In this document: piece by piece, positions 8,987-16,724 of the stretch
Position numbering within the stretch: position 1 is the first letter of the stretch
Layout of the letters: each line of letters opens with the position of its first letter
Assembly: GCA_030145345.1 (NCBI GenBank)
Contig: JAQYVT010000011.1
Location: 1 to 55,016, forward strand
Length of the DNA stretch: 55,016 bases
Direction of reading: 5' to 3'
From: Desulfobacterales bacterium
Lineage (GTDB): Bacteria > Desulfobacterota > Desulfobacteria > Desulfobacterales > UBA11574
Position numbers and translations under genes: made by a program
Notes under the pieces: generated by a model
What the model was told of the DNA's origin: nothing
Database searches by the model: none
The model's input: only the letters and a program-made list of their open reading frames with translations

Positions 8987-10993
8987 TTATTTTAAAACCA
9001 GGTCTATGACCTCCGCCAATTCGTCAATGGTGATAATATTCAAATCTTTTTTAACATCTTCAGCAATATCTTTGATGTCGGCTTCGTTTTTGGCAGGAAA
9101 AACCACCGATTTTACCCCAGCCCTGTGAGCTGCAAGAACTTTTTCTTTTACGCCGCCCACAGGAAGAATTCTGCCGCTTAAAGTCAATTCACCTGTCAGT
9201 GCGACGTCCCTTTTGCAGGGACGCTCCGTCAGCAAAGAAATCAGCGCAACGGCGATGGTCAGGCCAGCTGACGGGCCGTCTTTGGGGATAGCGCCTGCTG
9301 GCACGTGAATATGGATGTCGTGCGCTTCGAATATGTTTTCAGAAATATTTATTAACTTGGCATGGCTGCGGATATAGCTCATGGCTGCCTGAGCGGATTC
9401 TTTCATCACATCACCCAATGAACCGGTTAAAATGAGATTCCCCTTCCCCTTCATTTTTGCGGCTTCGATGAATATAATCTGCCCGCCCGCCTCGGTCCAT
9501 GCCAGCCCGGTGGTTACACCGATTCGTTCTTGTGCTTCAGCGACTTCAAAATAAAACTTTCTGGGCCCCAGGAGGTTCTCTACCATTTCAGGAGTGATCA
9601 TGGTTGCCGGGCCTGTTTTTTTCTTGCGCAAGGTTTCACGGGCGATTTTGCGGCAAATGGAAGCGATCTGACGCTTAAGATTTCTCAAACCTGCTTCCCG
9701 GGTGTATTCTCTGATGATCTTGTGGATTGCCTCTGAAGTAAAAACAGGGGGGGTGTCGGAAAGTCCGGCTTCTTCGATTTCTTTGGGTATTAAATAGTGC
9801 GTCGCGATTTTTTCTTTTTCTTCTTCCGTATACCCCAGCAGGGTAATCACCTCCAGCCGGTCCAGAAGCGGTCCGGGAATCAAATCCAGGGCATTTGCAG
9901 TGGCGATGAACATCACGCGAGACAGGTCAAACGGAACATCCAGATAATGGTCCACAAAATGCGTATTCTGTTCGGGATCGAGGACCTCCAGCAGTGCTGC
10001 GGCGGGATCTCCTTTAAAGTCTCTGCCGATTTTATCGATTTCATCGAGCATAATCACCGGATTTTTCGTTTCCGTACGGCGAATTTCCTGAATGATCCTC
10101 CCGGGCAACGCACCCACATAGCTTTTGCGATGTCCCCTTATCTCTGCCTCGTCTTTCATTCCGGCCAATGATATGCGGACGAATTTTCGTTCCAAACCCC
10201 TGGCAATGGACATTCCCAAAGATGTTTTTCCGGTCCCCGGCGGTCCGGCAAAACAGAGCACCGGGCCTTTGGGCTCCAGACGAACCTTTTTCTTATAGAG
10301 TGCTTTCTGAATGGTTGATCGGATTTCATCGAGCTTTAACGGTTTCGTCAGATAATGGTACGATCCCTTTTTCATGGCTTCAATGGCCGTAGACACCGTG
10401 GCGTATCCGGTGATGATAATCACTTCGGTACTTGGATTAACGTTTTTGGCTTTTTCAAGAACCGCCATCCCATCAACTTTGCCCATTTTAAGATCCGTGA
10501 CAATAACATCGAAGGCGCTTTTTTCCAAAAATTTCAAGGCTTCTGATCCGTTGGAAGCGGTATTGACATGATAGCCTTCTTTTTTAAAAACATGCTCGAG
10601 ATTCTGGCGGGTAATTTTTTCATCATCCACCACCAGTATTTTGTGCTGGCTTGACATCTTTAATACTCTGACGGAAAGATGCTCCAGAATCCGGTCTTTT
10701 ATTTTGGCCAGTCCAAAATGATCTTCATTGAGAATCGACTCGGCCCGTTTAATATCGAGATTGTCATCCGTCATTTTGTTCCAGGGGAGACTCACCAGAT
10801 AATCGATATAGTTGATGCCGATGGTATATTCAGCACTTGAGGGCGACGTTTTGGTCAGTCGCTCTATTTCTTTAACCGCGACTTTTTCCACCGGTACGGA
10901 CATCTTGGCTTTTTGAACTTCTTCTTTTAATTCCTCAAGCTCCGATGGCAGTTCCTTTATTTGTCCTTTTTCTTTTTTAAATATGCGCATCAT
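8987..10993 (-). CDS. lon: Lon protease with inserted response-regulator receiver domain, lacking the N-terminal LON domain
   Basis: ATP-dependent serine protease of 668 residues with unusual architecture. Residues about 10-112 match the helical hairpin that precedes the ATPase in normal Lon (YIDYLVSLPWNK, DHFGLAKIKDRILEHL). Residues about 116-236 are a complete CheY-like receiver: VVDDE acidic pair D123/D124, phospho-acceptor D167 in VTDLKM, T195 in IITGYA and K217 in TKPL. Lon then resumes with KGPVLCFAGPPGTGKTSLG (Walker A K256), VIMLDEIDK (D317/E318), and the protease domain with catalytic S575 in KDGPSAG and K618 in VGGVKEKVL, 43 residues apart as in E. coli Lon. The roughly 200-residue LON substrate-recognition domain is absent. 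The receiver closely resembles that of the activator at 16725. The gene diverges from a sigma-54 operon. All catalytic residues are present, so it should be active; phospho-control is inferred. Confidence 0.93.
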   Translation of the reverse strand: MMRIFKKEKGQIKELPSELEELKEEVQKAKMSVPVEKVAVKEIERLTKTSPSSAEYTIGINYIDYLVSLPWNKMTDDNLDIKRAESILNEDHFGLAKIKDRILEHLSVRVLKMSSQHKILVVDDEKITRQNLEHVFKKEGYHVNTASNGSEALKFLEKSAFDVIVTDLKMGKVDGMAVLEKAKNVNPSTEVIIITGYATVSTAIEAMKKGSYHYLTKPLKLDEIRSTIQKALYKKKVRLEPKGPVLCFAGPPGTGKTSLGMSIARGLERKFVRISLAGMKDEAEIRGHRKSYVGALPGRIIQEIRRTETKNPVIMLDEIDKIGRDFKGDPAAALLEVLDPEQNTHFVDHYLDVPFDLSRVMFIATANALDLIPGPLLDRLEVITLLGYTEEEKEKIATHYLIPKEIEEAGLSDTPPVFTSEAIHKIIREYTREAGLRNLKRQIASICRKIARETLRKKKTGPATMITPEMVENLLGPRKFYFEVAEAQERIGVTTGLAWTEAGGQIIFIEAAKMKGKGNLILTGSLGDVMKESAQAAMSYIRSHAKLINISENIFEAHDIHIHVPAGAIPKDGPSAGLTIAVALISLLTERPCKRDVALTGELTLSGRILPVGGVKEKVLAAHRAGVKSVVFPAKNEADIKDIAEDVKKDLNIITIDELAEVIDLVLK

Positions 10994-11092
10994 AGGATTC
11001 CATTATTATTTCGATGAATTGAAGTTATAAAAACAGATTCAACTCCGGCACGCAATCATTTTTTCTTGGAAGGACGCAAGTAATCTTTTGAC

Positions 11093-11107
11093 GTTACAAT
11101 CTGCAAC
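11093..11107. promoter_or_regulatory. Upstream activator palindrome U1 (distal, operon 1)
   Basis: GTTACAATCTGCAAC, fitting RTTRCA-N3-TGYAAC. It starts 185 bp before the GG of the sigma-54 promoter at 11277. It is identical to site U3 at 12834 except for the first base. It is also about 100 bp before the divergent lon start, so it could influence lon. Confidence 0.7.
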
Positions 11108-11180
11108 GAGGCGTTCTTTTTTTGCAATACAATATAACATATTAATATAAAAAGATATTATTTTAGCTCCTCAAAGAAGC

Positions 11181-11195
11181 ATTGCAAATTGTAAC
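11181..11195. promoter_or_regulatory. Upstream activator palindrome U2 (proximal, operon 1)
   Basis: ATTGCAAATTGTAAC, fitting RTTRCA-N3-TGYAAC. It starts 97 bp before the GG of the sigma-54 promoter, the same distance as U4 in the second operon. It starts 88 bp from U1, close to eight helical turns. It is a likely binding site for the NtrC-type activator encoded at 16725. Confidence 0.7.
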
Positions 11196-11276
11196 TATTC
11201 TTTCACAATTTCGGCCTCACACCATCTGTGATATTTAAACAATATTATCAATATCATAGCGTTAATTTGGCATTAT

Positions 11277-11292
11277 TGGCACAGGAGTTGCT
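11277..11292 (+). promoter_or_regulatory. Sigma-54 promoter for the TFAEAGE operon
   Basis: TGGCAC-N5-TTGCT with GG at 11278-11279 and GC at 11290-11291, exactly the GG-N10-GC spacing of -24/-12 promoters and nearly full consensus. Transcription would begin near 11303, about 40 bp before the first ATG at 11344. Two activator palindromes lie upstream. Confidence 0.85.
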
Positions 11293-11343
11293 CTATCAAT
11301 GGTCAAAGGCAACAAACAAATCGCACAAAGGAGGGATTCAGCC

Positions 11344-11520
11344 ATGTTTAAATTCAAAGAGACTTTCGACAGATTGATGGTGGCAATTACCTTTGCCCAA
11401 GCCAATGAACATGGGCTTGCGCTCGATGTCTTACATGACCGACCGGAAAGGGACAGCCGGAAAAGGGTCGATGCCCATATTCGACGTAGCGAAGAGACCC
11501 GACCGCAGATGCGCATTTAA
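11344..11520 (+). CDS. 58-residue protein with TFAQANE motif
   Basis: Small basic protein, first gene of a sigma-54 operon. The ATG at 11344 has a strong AAAGGAGGG ribosome site; an upstream in-frame ATG at 11299 would lie before the likely transcription start and is rejected. Residues about 13-30 read VAITFAQANEHGLALDVL, closely matching a motif in both genes that follow (AATFAEAGEHGTALDIM and AITFAEAGESEYAMETM). The C-terminal half is rich in Arg, Asp and Glu and has no recognised domain. It has no membrane segment. The function is unknown; the shared motif suggests that it binds the same partner as the two Usp-like proteins, or forms complexes with them. Confidence 0.8.
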   Translation: MFKFKETFDRLMVAITFAQANEHGLALDVLHDRPERDSRKRVDAHIRRSEETRPQMRI

Positions 11521-11548
11521 CCGGGCCGATGGGTAAGAGGGGATAAAA

Positions 11549-12055
11549 ATGAAAAAAGTCTTATTGGCCATAGACGGTATGACACCCGACCGAAAGACAT
11601 TTCGCTACGCGGTTGCACTTTGCATGCGAATCAGGGCGGAGTTGAGCATATTTCAGATTATCAGGCCACAGTATTATCGAGAATATAGAAAAAAAATCCG
11701 AAAGAAAGGCTTGCTCGCGAGAAAATTTGTGGAAGGGTCCATGGTGGCGGCCACCTTTGCCGAAGCCGGTGAACATGGGACCGCTTTGGATATCATGGCC
11801 GAGGCCTCAAAGGAAATCAGACGTCTTTTGCAGGAATCCGAAGAAGCAGGCGTTCATTGTCATTTTTCGATCAAGTCGGGGAATCCCGAAAAGGAGATTG
11901 TCAATTACGTAAACGACCATCGGAACGTTGTTTTGACCATCTACGATGTTTCTGATCAAGGTGCCGATCAAAACGCCAGCAATTCAAAAAAGAAAAATGA
12001 ACTCGCAAAAATAACAAAAGGATTATCCGTTCCCCTGGTCACGGTTCACACATAG
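11549..12055 (+). CDS. UspA-like protein carrying the TFAEAGE motif
   Basis: Protein of 168 residues with a universal-stress-protein-like fold: N-terminal strand KKVLLAIDG, a helix TFRYAVALCMRIRAELSIF, and a C-terminal strand pair VVLTIYDVSDQG...VPLVTVHT. The usual GxxG-x9-G(S/T) ATP-binding signature is not evident, so it may be a non-ATP-binding type. Residues 67-83 (AATFAEAGEHGTALDIM) are the repeated operon motif, here inserted inside the Usp fold between the first half and the HCHFSIKSGNPEKEIV region. It starts 28 bp after the previous gene, with GAGGGG about 6 bases before the ATG. Its likely role is stress or transport regulation in the sigma-54 regulon; the specific ligand is unknown. 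Confidence 0.78.
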   Translation: MKKVLLAIDGMTPDRKTFRYAVALCMRIRAELSIFQIIRPQYYREYRKKIRKKGLLARKFVEGSMVAATFAEAGEHGTALDIMAEASKEIRRLLQESEEAGVHCHFSIKSGNPEKEIVNYVNDHRNVVLTIYDVSDQGADQNASNSKKKNELAKITKGLSVPLVTVHT

Positions 12056-12099
12056 AAACCAATAGAAAAAAATAAAGAGAACAGAGAAGGAGATAGAAA

Positions 12100-12657
12100 A
12101 TGGCTGGAATTTTTGGAAGAATCAAACAGAAGTTAAGTAGAGCCGGTAATAAAATGGAAAAGTATCAGGAGGCGATCACCTTTGCCGAAGCCGGCGAATC
12201 CGAATATGCCATGGAGACAATGGCGGAACAAAAAGAAGAGCAAGTACCCACAAAACTACTGGTTATGGGCAGAGAAAGCACTTTTTCAAAGGAAATCATC
12301 GACTATGCTCTGGAAATGGCGCAGCGGATGTCCTATGATATTCTGGCCTTCAATACTGCTCCTTTGTCCTGCGAAACATTCAAGCTCTTTTCGTCTTCTC
12401 ACAATCAGGTCTGTGAAGAATTCAAGAGCATGTCTGAAAAAAATGCCGCTTTATTTCAGGAAGCTGCTGCTGAAAAAGGGATCCATTTTGACCACATCGT
12501 GATGTTCAGCGAGCCGGAAGAGGCGCTGGAATCCATCACCAAAGAACACAGGGATATCGCTTTTGTGGTTTCGGAAACGGTGGAGGATCGTAGTGAAAGC
12601 AGAATAGAAGAAGGTGAACGACTCCGCACCAATCTTTTCGTTTATTCCATGGTGTAA
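12100..12657 (+). CDS. Usp-like protein with N-terminal TFAEAGE motif
   Basis: Protein of 185 residues, last gene of the operon, with an AAGGAGAT ribosome site. An amphipathic N-terminus (MAGIFGRIKQKLSRAGNKME) leads into AITFAEAGESEYAMETM at residues 25-41. The rest, from about 51, resembles a Usp domain: TKLLVMGRESTFSKEIIDYA, helix LEMAQRMSYDILAF, and a last strand DIAFVVSETV...RLRTNLFVYSM. It lacks a clear ATP-binding signature. In the preceding gene the motif is internal; here it precedes the domain, so the motif behaves as a transferable unit. A perfect 13-bp terminator follows 115 bp downstream, ending the operon before the transporter unit. Confidence 0.75.
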   Translation: MAGIFGRIKQKLSRAGNKMEKYQEAITFAEAGESEYAMETMAEQKEEQVPTKLLVMGRESTFSKEIIDYALEMAQRMSYDILAFNTAPLSCETFKLFSSSHNQVCEEFKSMSEKNAALFQEAAAEKGIHFDHIVMFSEPEEALESITKEHRDIAFVVSETVEDRSESRIEEGERLRTNLFVYSMV

Positions 12658-12772
12658 GGGGCCATTTTAGTAGTCATGGTGCCGGTTTTTTATGATCCAA
12701 AATTGCCGGCAATAGCCGCTGATGGATGACGAATCATCAGAAAACCCAAGTCCGTAGACCGCATATCATCCG

Positions 12773-12811
12773 AAATCCGGCCTTTGTGAAAAGGCCGGAT
12801 TTTCTTTTTTT
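12773..12811 (+). terminator. Intrinsic terminator, perfect 13-bp stem with GTGA tetraloop
   Basis: AAATCCGGCCTTT (12773-12785) and AAAGGCCGGATTT (12790-12802) pair perfectly around a GTGA loop (GNRA class), followed by a T-run. It ends the first sigma-54 operon and isolates the second. Confidence 0.92.
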
Positions 12812-12833
12812 ACCGCTTGTCTCACCGCAGGAT

Positions 12834-12848
12834 ATTACAATCTGCAAC
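12834..12848. promoter_or_regulatory. Upstream activator palindrome U3 (distal, operon 2)
   Basis: ATTACAATCTGCAAC, fitting RTTRCA-N3-TGYAAC and differing from U1 by one base. It begins 183 bp before the GG of the second sigma-54 promoter. An extra half-site TCTGCAAC is seen at 12861-12868. Confidence 0.7.
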
Positions 12849-12919
12849 ACCCTTTTCTTTTCTGCAACACCACATAACTGAATGTATTAATTGCACTTCA
12901 AGGTTTAGGTTTTAAATGT

Positions 12920-12934
12920 ATTGCATTTTGCAAC
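12920..12934. promoter_or_regulatory. Upstream activator palindrome U4 (proximal, operon 2)
   Basis: ATTGCATTTTGCAAC, fitting RTTRCA-N3-TGYAAC. It begins exactly 97 bp before the GG of the second sigma-54 promoter, as U2 does in the first operon, and 86 bp after U3. Confidence 0.7.
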
Positions 12935-13015
12935 ACCGGGTTTATGCATTTTGTCAATGCTCTAAATCTATTTTTTTCCAACAATGTCAATAAGATATAT
13001 TACGATTGGTGAAGT

Positions 13016-13031
13016 TGGCACGAATGATGCT
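13016..13031 (+). promoter_or_regulatory. Sigma-54 promoter for the transporter operon
   Basis: TGGCACG-N4-ATGCT with GG at 13017-13018 and GC at 13029-13030, giving the required 10-base spacing. The -24 element is full consensus; the -12 element has one change. Transcription should start near 13042, about 58 bp before the microprotein ATG. Confidence 0.82.
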
Positions 13032-13099
13032 GGTTCATGTGGCAAAATATTCTAACACCCTGATAACGGATGTTTTAATAACTTAGAATGGAGGGAGAT

Positions 13100-13186
13100 A
13101 TGGATACACATTTTATTTTCGGCCTGGTGCTGGTCGCTGTTGCTTTTGGGTTATGTTTTAAGTTTAGAAAAAATAAAAAGGAATGA
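13100..13186 (+). CDS. 28-residue single-pass membrane microprotein
   Basis: ATG at 13100 with a strong GGAGGGAGA ribosome site directly upstream, ending TGA at 13186. The peptide starts MDTHF, has one hydrophobic stretch IFGLVLVAVAFGLCF long enough to cross the membrane, and ends in a basic tail KFRKNKKE, predicting a cytoplasmic C-terminus. It is the first gene after a sigma-54 promoter and lies just before the SLC13 transporter. This recalls small membrane subunits that assist transporters, such as KdpF or similar peptides. That comparison is inference; no family is recognised. Confidence 0.65.
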   Translation: MDTHFIFGLVLVAVAFGLCFKFRKNKKE

Positions 13187-13254
13187 CAGGTTGATAACCA
13201 GGCAATTTTATGGACCATGCGAGTACACGAGGAACAGAAAGGAATATTTTAGCA

Positions 13255-15069
13255 ATGACACCTGAAATGATTTTGACCATGATCGTACTTGGTTTTGCAA
13301 TCGTTCTGTTTATTTTTGAATGGGTTCGCGTTGATGTTGTGGGGATCATCATGATGGTTTTGCTTCCCCTTATCGGTTTGGTAACACCCAAAGAAGCATT
13401 TCTCGGGTTGAGCAGTAACGCCGTCGTCTCCATCATGGCAGTGATTATCATCGGCGCCGGTCTTGACAAAACCGGCGTGATGAACAAAGTGTCCGGACCC
13501 ATCGTCAAACTGGCGGGAAACAGCGAAAAGAAAGTGATTACCCTGATATCCGGCACCGTAGGCATAATTTCGAGCATGATGCAGAACATCGGCGCCGCGG
13601 CCCTATTCCTGCCGGCTGCCCAGCGGATCGGCAAAAGAATGGGGGTGCCGGTGTCCCGTATTCTGATGCCCATGGGGTTCTGTGCCATTATCGGCGGAAC
13701 CATCACGCTGGTGGGTGCCAGTCCCACGATTCTGTTAAATGATTTGATGGTTCTTGGCGGGAAAAAGCTGGCGCCCTTCGGTCTTTTCACCCAAACCCCC
13801 ATTGGCATCTGCCTTCTTGCCAGTGCTATCGTCTATTTTATCCTTTTCGGCAAATTTGTCCTTCCGGCCGCAGAAGGTGAAGCGGAAAAAGGCGTTACGG
13901 CGGTGTTGATGGAAGCCTATGAGGGACTTGAACATACATTTGAAATCCATATTCCCGATAATTATGATGGCCCGAAAAGCCTGGAGGAGCTGGGCATCAG
14001 ACCCAAGTTCCTGGTGACCCTGGTGGCCATAAGCTTTACGTCGGAAAATGAAAAAACGTTTGTGCCGAAAAGCAGCGATACGATTTCTCCGGGCGATGAC
14101 ATTGCCGTTATCGGGCAAATAAAAATGGTTCATATGCTGGCCGAAGAATACGGATGGGAAGTTAAAGACGGCCTGGATATTTTCGGAGAGAGCCTTGCCG
14201 TGATTAATGCCGGTATGGCGGAAACGGTGGTTTCTCCCCGGTCTGAATTGATCGGAAAAACCATGAGCCAGCTTAATTTTAAAGAATTGTACGGTGTAAA
14301 TCCGGTGGCGCTGTTTACCGGTAATAAAATAATTTACAGCAATTTAACCCATATCCGGCTCCAAATGGGCGACACCCTGTTACTTCAAGGACCTTGGGAG
14401 AAATTTCATATTTTAAGAAATCAGCCTCAGCCACGCGCGCTCACCTTTGCCACGGCCCTGGAAGGAGAAATCATGCGCCCTGAAAAGGCCAAGCTGGCGG
14501 TGATCTGGCTTGCTATCGCATTAATGCAGATTATCGTTTTTAAAATTCAGCTTTCGGTGGCCCTCATGTCCGGAGCCCTCGGCATGATCATTACCGGTGT
14601 GCTCTCGGTGGATGAAGCGTATCGCGCTGTGGACTGGATGACGGTTTTCCTCTTGGCCGGACTGATTCCTTTAGGTATGGCCTTTGAAAAAACCGGAACT
14701 GCTGCTTTTATCGCCCAATTCGTATTGGGGTTGCTGGGCCATCCTTCTCCCATTGTACTCCTGGCGGCGGTGGGTGTTATGACCTCTTTTTTCACCCTGG
14801 TGATTTCCAATGTGGGTGCAACGGTTTTGCTGGTTCCGTTGTGCATGAACATGGCGGTCATGGCCGGCGGTGATCCGCGAATGGCCGCACTGGTTGTGGG
14901 GTTGTCCGCGTCCAACACATTTGTCTTGCCGACACATCAGGTCAATGCGCTCATTATGAGGCCCGGGGGGTATCGAACCGTAGACTATGCCAAGGCGGGT
15001 GTTGTGATGACCGCCCTCTTTTTAGCGGTGGAGTTGACCATACTCTATTTCTTTTATGGAATTCAATAA
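13255..15069 (+). CDS. SLC13/DASS-type transporter with central TrkA-C (RCK_C) domains
   Basis: Inner-membrane ion-coupled anion transporter of about 604 residues (619 if ATG 13210 is used; 13255 has an upstream AAAGGA and starts just before the first helix). The N-terminal membrane half includes SNAVVSIMAVIIIGAGLDKTG and MQNIGAAALFLPAA, with the duplicated family motif NIGAAA; its C-terminal counterpart is SNVGATVLLVPL. The middle (about 215-400) is a soluble insert with two TrkA-C-like units, marked by PGDDIAVIGQ and MGDTLLLQG, typical of bacterial SLC13 proteins annotated for sulfate or dicarboxylates. The substrate is not determinable. It sits in the sigma-54 regulon with the Usp-like operon and before the kinase pair, so its expression is probably set by that phosphorelay. 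Confidence 0.88.
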   Translation: MTPEMILTMIVLGFAIVLFIFEWVRVDVVGIIMMVLLPLIGLVTPKEAFLGLSSNAVVSIMAVIIIGAGLDKTGVMNKVSGPIVKLAGNSEKKVITLISGTVGIISSMMQNIGAAALFLPAAQRIGKRMGVPVSRILMPMGFCAIIGGTITLVGASPTILLNDLMVLGGKKLAPFGLFTQTPIGICLLASAIVYFILFGKFVLPAAEGEAEKGVTAVLMEAYEGLEHTFEIHIPDNYDGPKSLEELGIRPKFLVTLVAISFTSENEKTFVPKSSDTISPGDDIAVIGQIKMVHMLAEEYGWEVKDGLDIFGESLAVINAGMAETVVSPRSELIGKTMSQLNFKELYGVNPVALFTGNKIIYSNLTHIRLQMGDTLLLQGPWEKFHILRNQPQPRALTFATALEGEIMRPEKAKLAVIWLAIALMQIIVFKIQLSVALMSGALGMIITGVLSVDEAYRAVDWMTVFLLAGLIPLGMAFEKTGTAAFIAQFVLGLLGHPSPIVLLAAVGVMTSFFTLVISNVGATVLLVPLCMNMAVMAGGDPRMAALVVGLSASNTFVLPTHQVNALIMRPGGYRTVDYAKAGVVMTALFLAVELTILYFFYGIQ

Positions 15070-15289
15070 TCTTGTATTTGGCATACGCAAGAAAAAACAT
15101 TAAAATAGTTTAAGGTGCCGGGGTATTTTAATGAATTCTGAAGCCGATTAATGACGAACCAACCTTCATTATGCGAAAATTCTTGTTCTGCATTCGATAT
15201 TCAAGTAATGTTGAGATAGATGTCTAAATTTAAACTGTAAATGATGATTTTTCAAATTATTGAAATTCTAATCAATTCATGACGGTGAT

Positions 15290-16714
15290 ATGAAAATCAG
15301 TATCAGAGGGAAGATTTTTCTCGCTTTTGCTATATTTATCGGTCTTAGTGCACTGATATGGGCGCGCAGTTATTATAGCCAGTATATTCTCAATCAGAAG
15401 ATCCAGATCATTGAGAGAAAATACGATCTTTTTAATGCCATCCTGGAAGCCCGCCGGTATGAAAAAAACTATTTTTTATCCTTTGACAGAAAAAATATTG
15501 CTGAGGCCCTGGACTACATCCGTCAGGCTGAGGATATCCTTCGTAATATATTGAAAGAATACGGAAGGTACACCCTGGCCAAAAATCTCGATCAAAGGAT
15601 TACCGAACTTGTGACATACAAGGAATCTCTTGCAGATCTTATAGAACAACAGGAACAAGGACATTTGGTGACCCCTCCGGACACCATTGAGTTAATCCGA
15701 AAGCAGGGAAGAATTCTCACCAGTGAACTTGAAAAAATCGTAAAAAAGGAGAGTGAATTTACACGGGACCTGATCGGAAAATCACAGACCATTCATTTTT
15801 TGGCCCTGATACCTGTATTTATCCTTTCGGTTTCGATTGCACTTTTTTTGATCTTTAATGTCAATCGCCCATTAAAGACCATCGAGAACGCCATTACCAA
15901 AATCGCCAGTGGAGATTTTGAGAATATACCGGAAATAAAAACCGGGGATGAATTTGAATCACTGGTGGTCAGCCTCAATAACATGATAGATGAGCTGAAC
16001 AAACGGAGCAAACAACTTATACAGGCTCAGAAGCTGGCTTCATTGGGGAGACTGACCTCCGGGGTGGCCCATGAATTGAACAATCCCCTCAACAATATAT
16101 CCACATCGATTCAAATTCTCATTGAAGAAATAGAAGAAGAAGATCTGGAATTTAAAAAAGAACTGTTGATCGGTGCCGAAAAAGAAGTGGAAAGGGGAAA
16201 GGACATCGTTCGTTCGCTATTGGAATTCGCCAGAGAAAGGACTCTGACCCTAAAACAGGTATATTTTCTGGATCTGGTTAACAGTGCAATTAAACATGTC
16301 AAATCGGAGATTCCGAATAATATACGTCTTAAAGTGGAGGTGCCGGATAACATACAGGCCACTGTTGGTCTGCGTATTAGAAGCGTTATCATCAATCTTA
16401 TTACAAATGCCGTCCATGCTATTAAAGACGGTGGAGAAATTACCATCCGTGCCTATAACGAATTGGAGAAAGATGGATTTTCTTTTCAGGTGATAGACAC
16501 CGGTGAAGGGATTCCCCAAAATATCATCACAAAGATTTTTGACCCTTTTTTCACCACAAAAGAAGTCGGCAAAGGGTCAGGGCTGGGACTTTCCATCATT
16601 TACGGTATCATGGAACAACATAGCGGCAATATATCCGTTTCCAGCGAAGTCGGAAAAGGAACGACATTTACCTGTTCTTTACCATTCCATCAGCCTGGGC
16701 AACTGGAATTATAG
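15290..16714 (+). CDS. Sensor histidine kinase
   Basis: Membrane sensor kinase of 474 residues. TM1 at about 8-26, a 140-residue helical periplasmic sensor region (27-167) of four-helix character, TM2 at about 169-190, HAMP at 190-243, then HisKA with LASLGRLTSGVAHELNNPLN (phospho-acceptor H261) and HATPase_c with N-box NLITNAVHAI, DTGEGIP and GKGSGLGLSI. The gene ends 10 bp before the NtrC-type regulator, so they form a cognate pair. The upstream 220 bp show no sigma-54 site or RTTRCA palindrome, so the kinase is probably not autoregulated by its own partner. It may also phosphorylate the Lon-embedded receiver, whose sequence is close to that of the partner regulator; this is inference. Confidence 0.93.
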   Translation: MKISIRGKIFLAFAIFIGLSALIWARSYYSQYILNQKIQIIERKYDLFNAILEARRYEKNYFLSFDRKNIAEALDYIRQAEDILRNILKEYGRYTLAKNLDQRITELVTYKESLADLIEQQEQGHLVTPPDTIELIRKQGRILTSELEKIVKKESEFTRDLIGKSQTIHFLALIPVFILSVSIALFLIFNVNRPLKTIENAITKIASGDFENIPEIKTGDEFESLVVSLNNMIDELNKRSKQLIQAQKLASLGRLTSGVAHELNNPLNNISTSIQILIEEIEEEDLEFKKELLIGAEKEVERGKDIVRSLLEFARERTLTLKQVYFLDLVNSAIKHVKSEIPNNIRLKVEVPDNIQATVGLRIRSVIINLITNAVHAIKDGGEITIRAYNELEKDGFSFQVIDTGEGIPQNIITKIFDPFFTTKEVGKGSGLGLSIIYGIMEQHSGNISVSSEVGKGTTFTCSLPFHQPGQLEL

Positions 16715-16724
16715 GAAGATCATT

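Noticed and set aside
11299-11343. Upstream ATG for the 58-residue protein
   Set aside because: It lies before the predicted transcription start of the sigma-54 promoter and has no ribosome site; ATG 11344 has AAAGGAGGG.
13164-13808. 214-codon minus-strand frame over the SLC13 gene
   Set aside because: It is the complement of a strong membrane-transporter gene; Pro/Met-rich composition is the usual shadow of hydrophobic helices.
15079-15093. TTGGCATACGC string upstream of the kinase as a sigma-54 promoter
   Set aside because: GG is present but the GC after 10 bases is missing, and no activator palindrome lies nearby.
16503-16724. In-frame extension of the activator upstream of 16725
   Set aside because: It overlaps the kinase gene in another frame; the GTG at 16725 has a ribosome site and starts exactly at the receiver domain.
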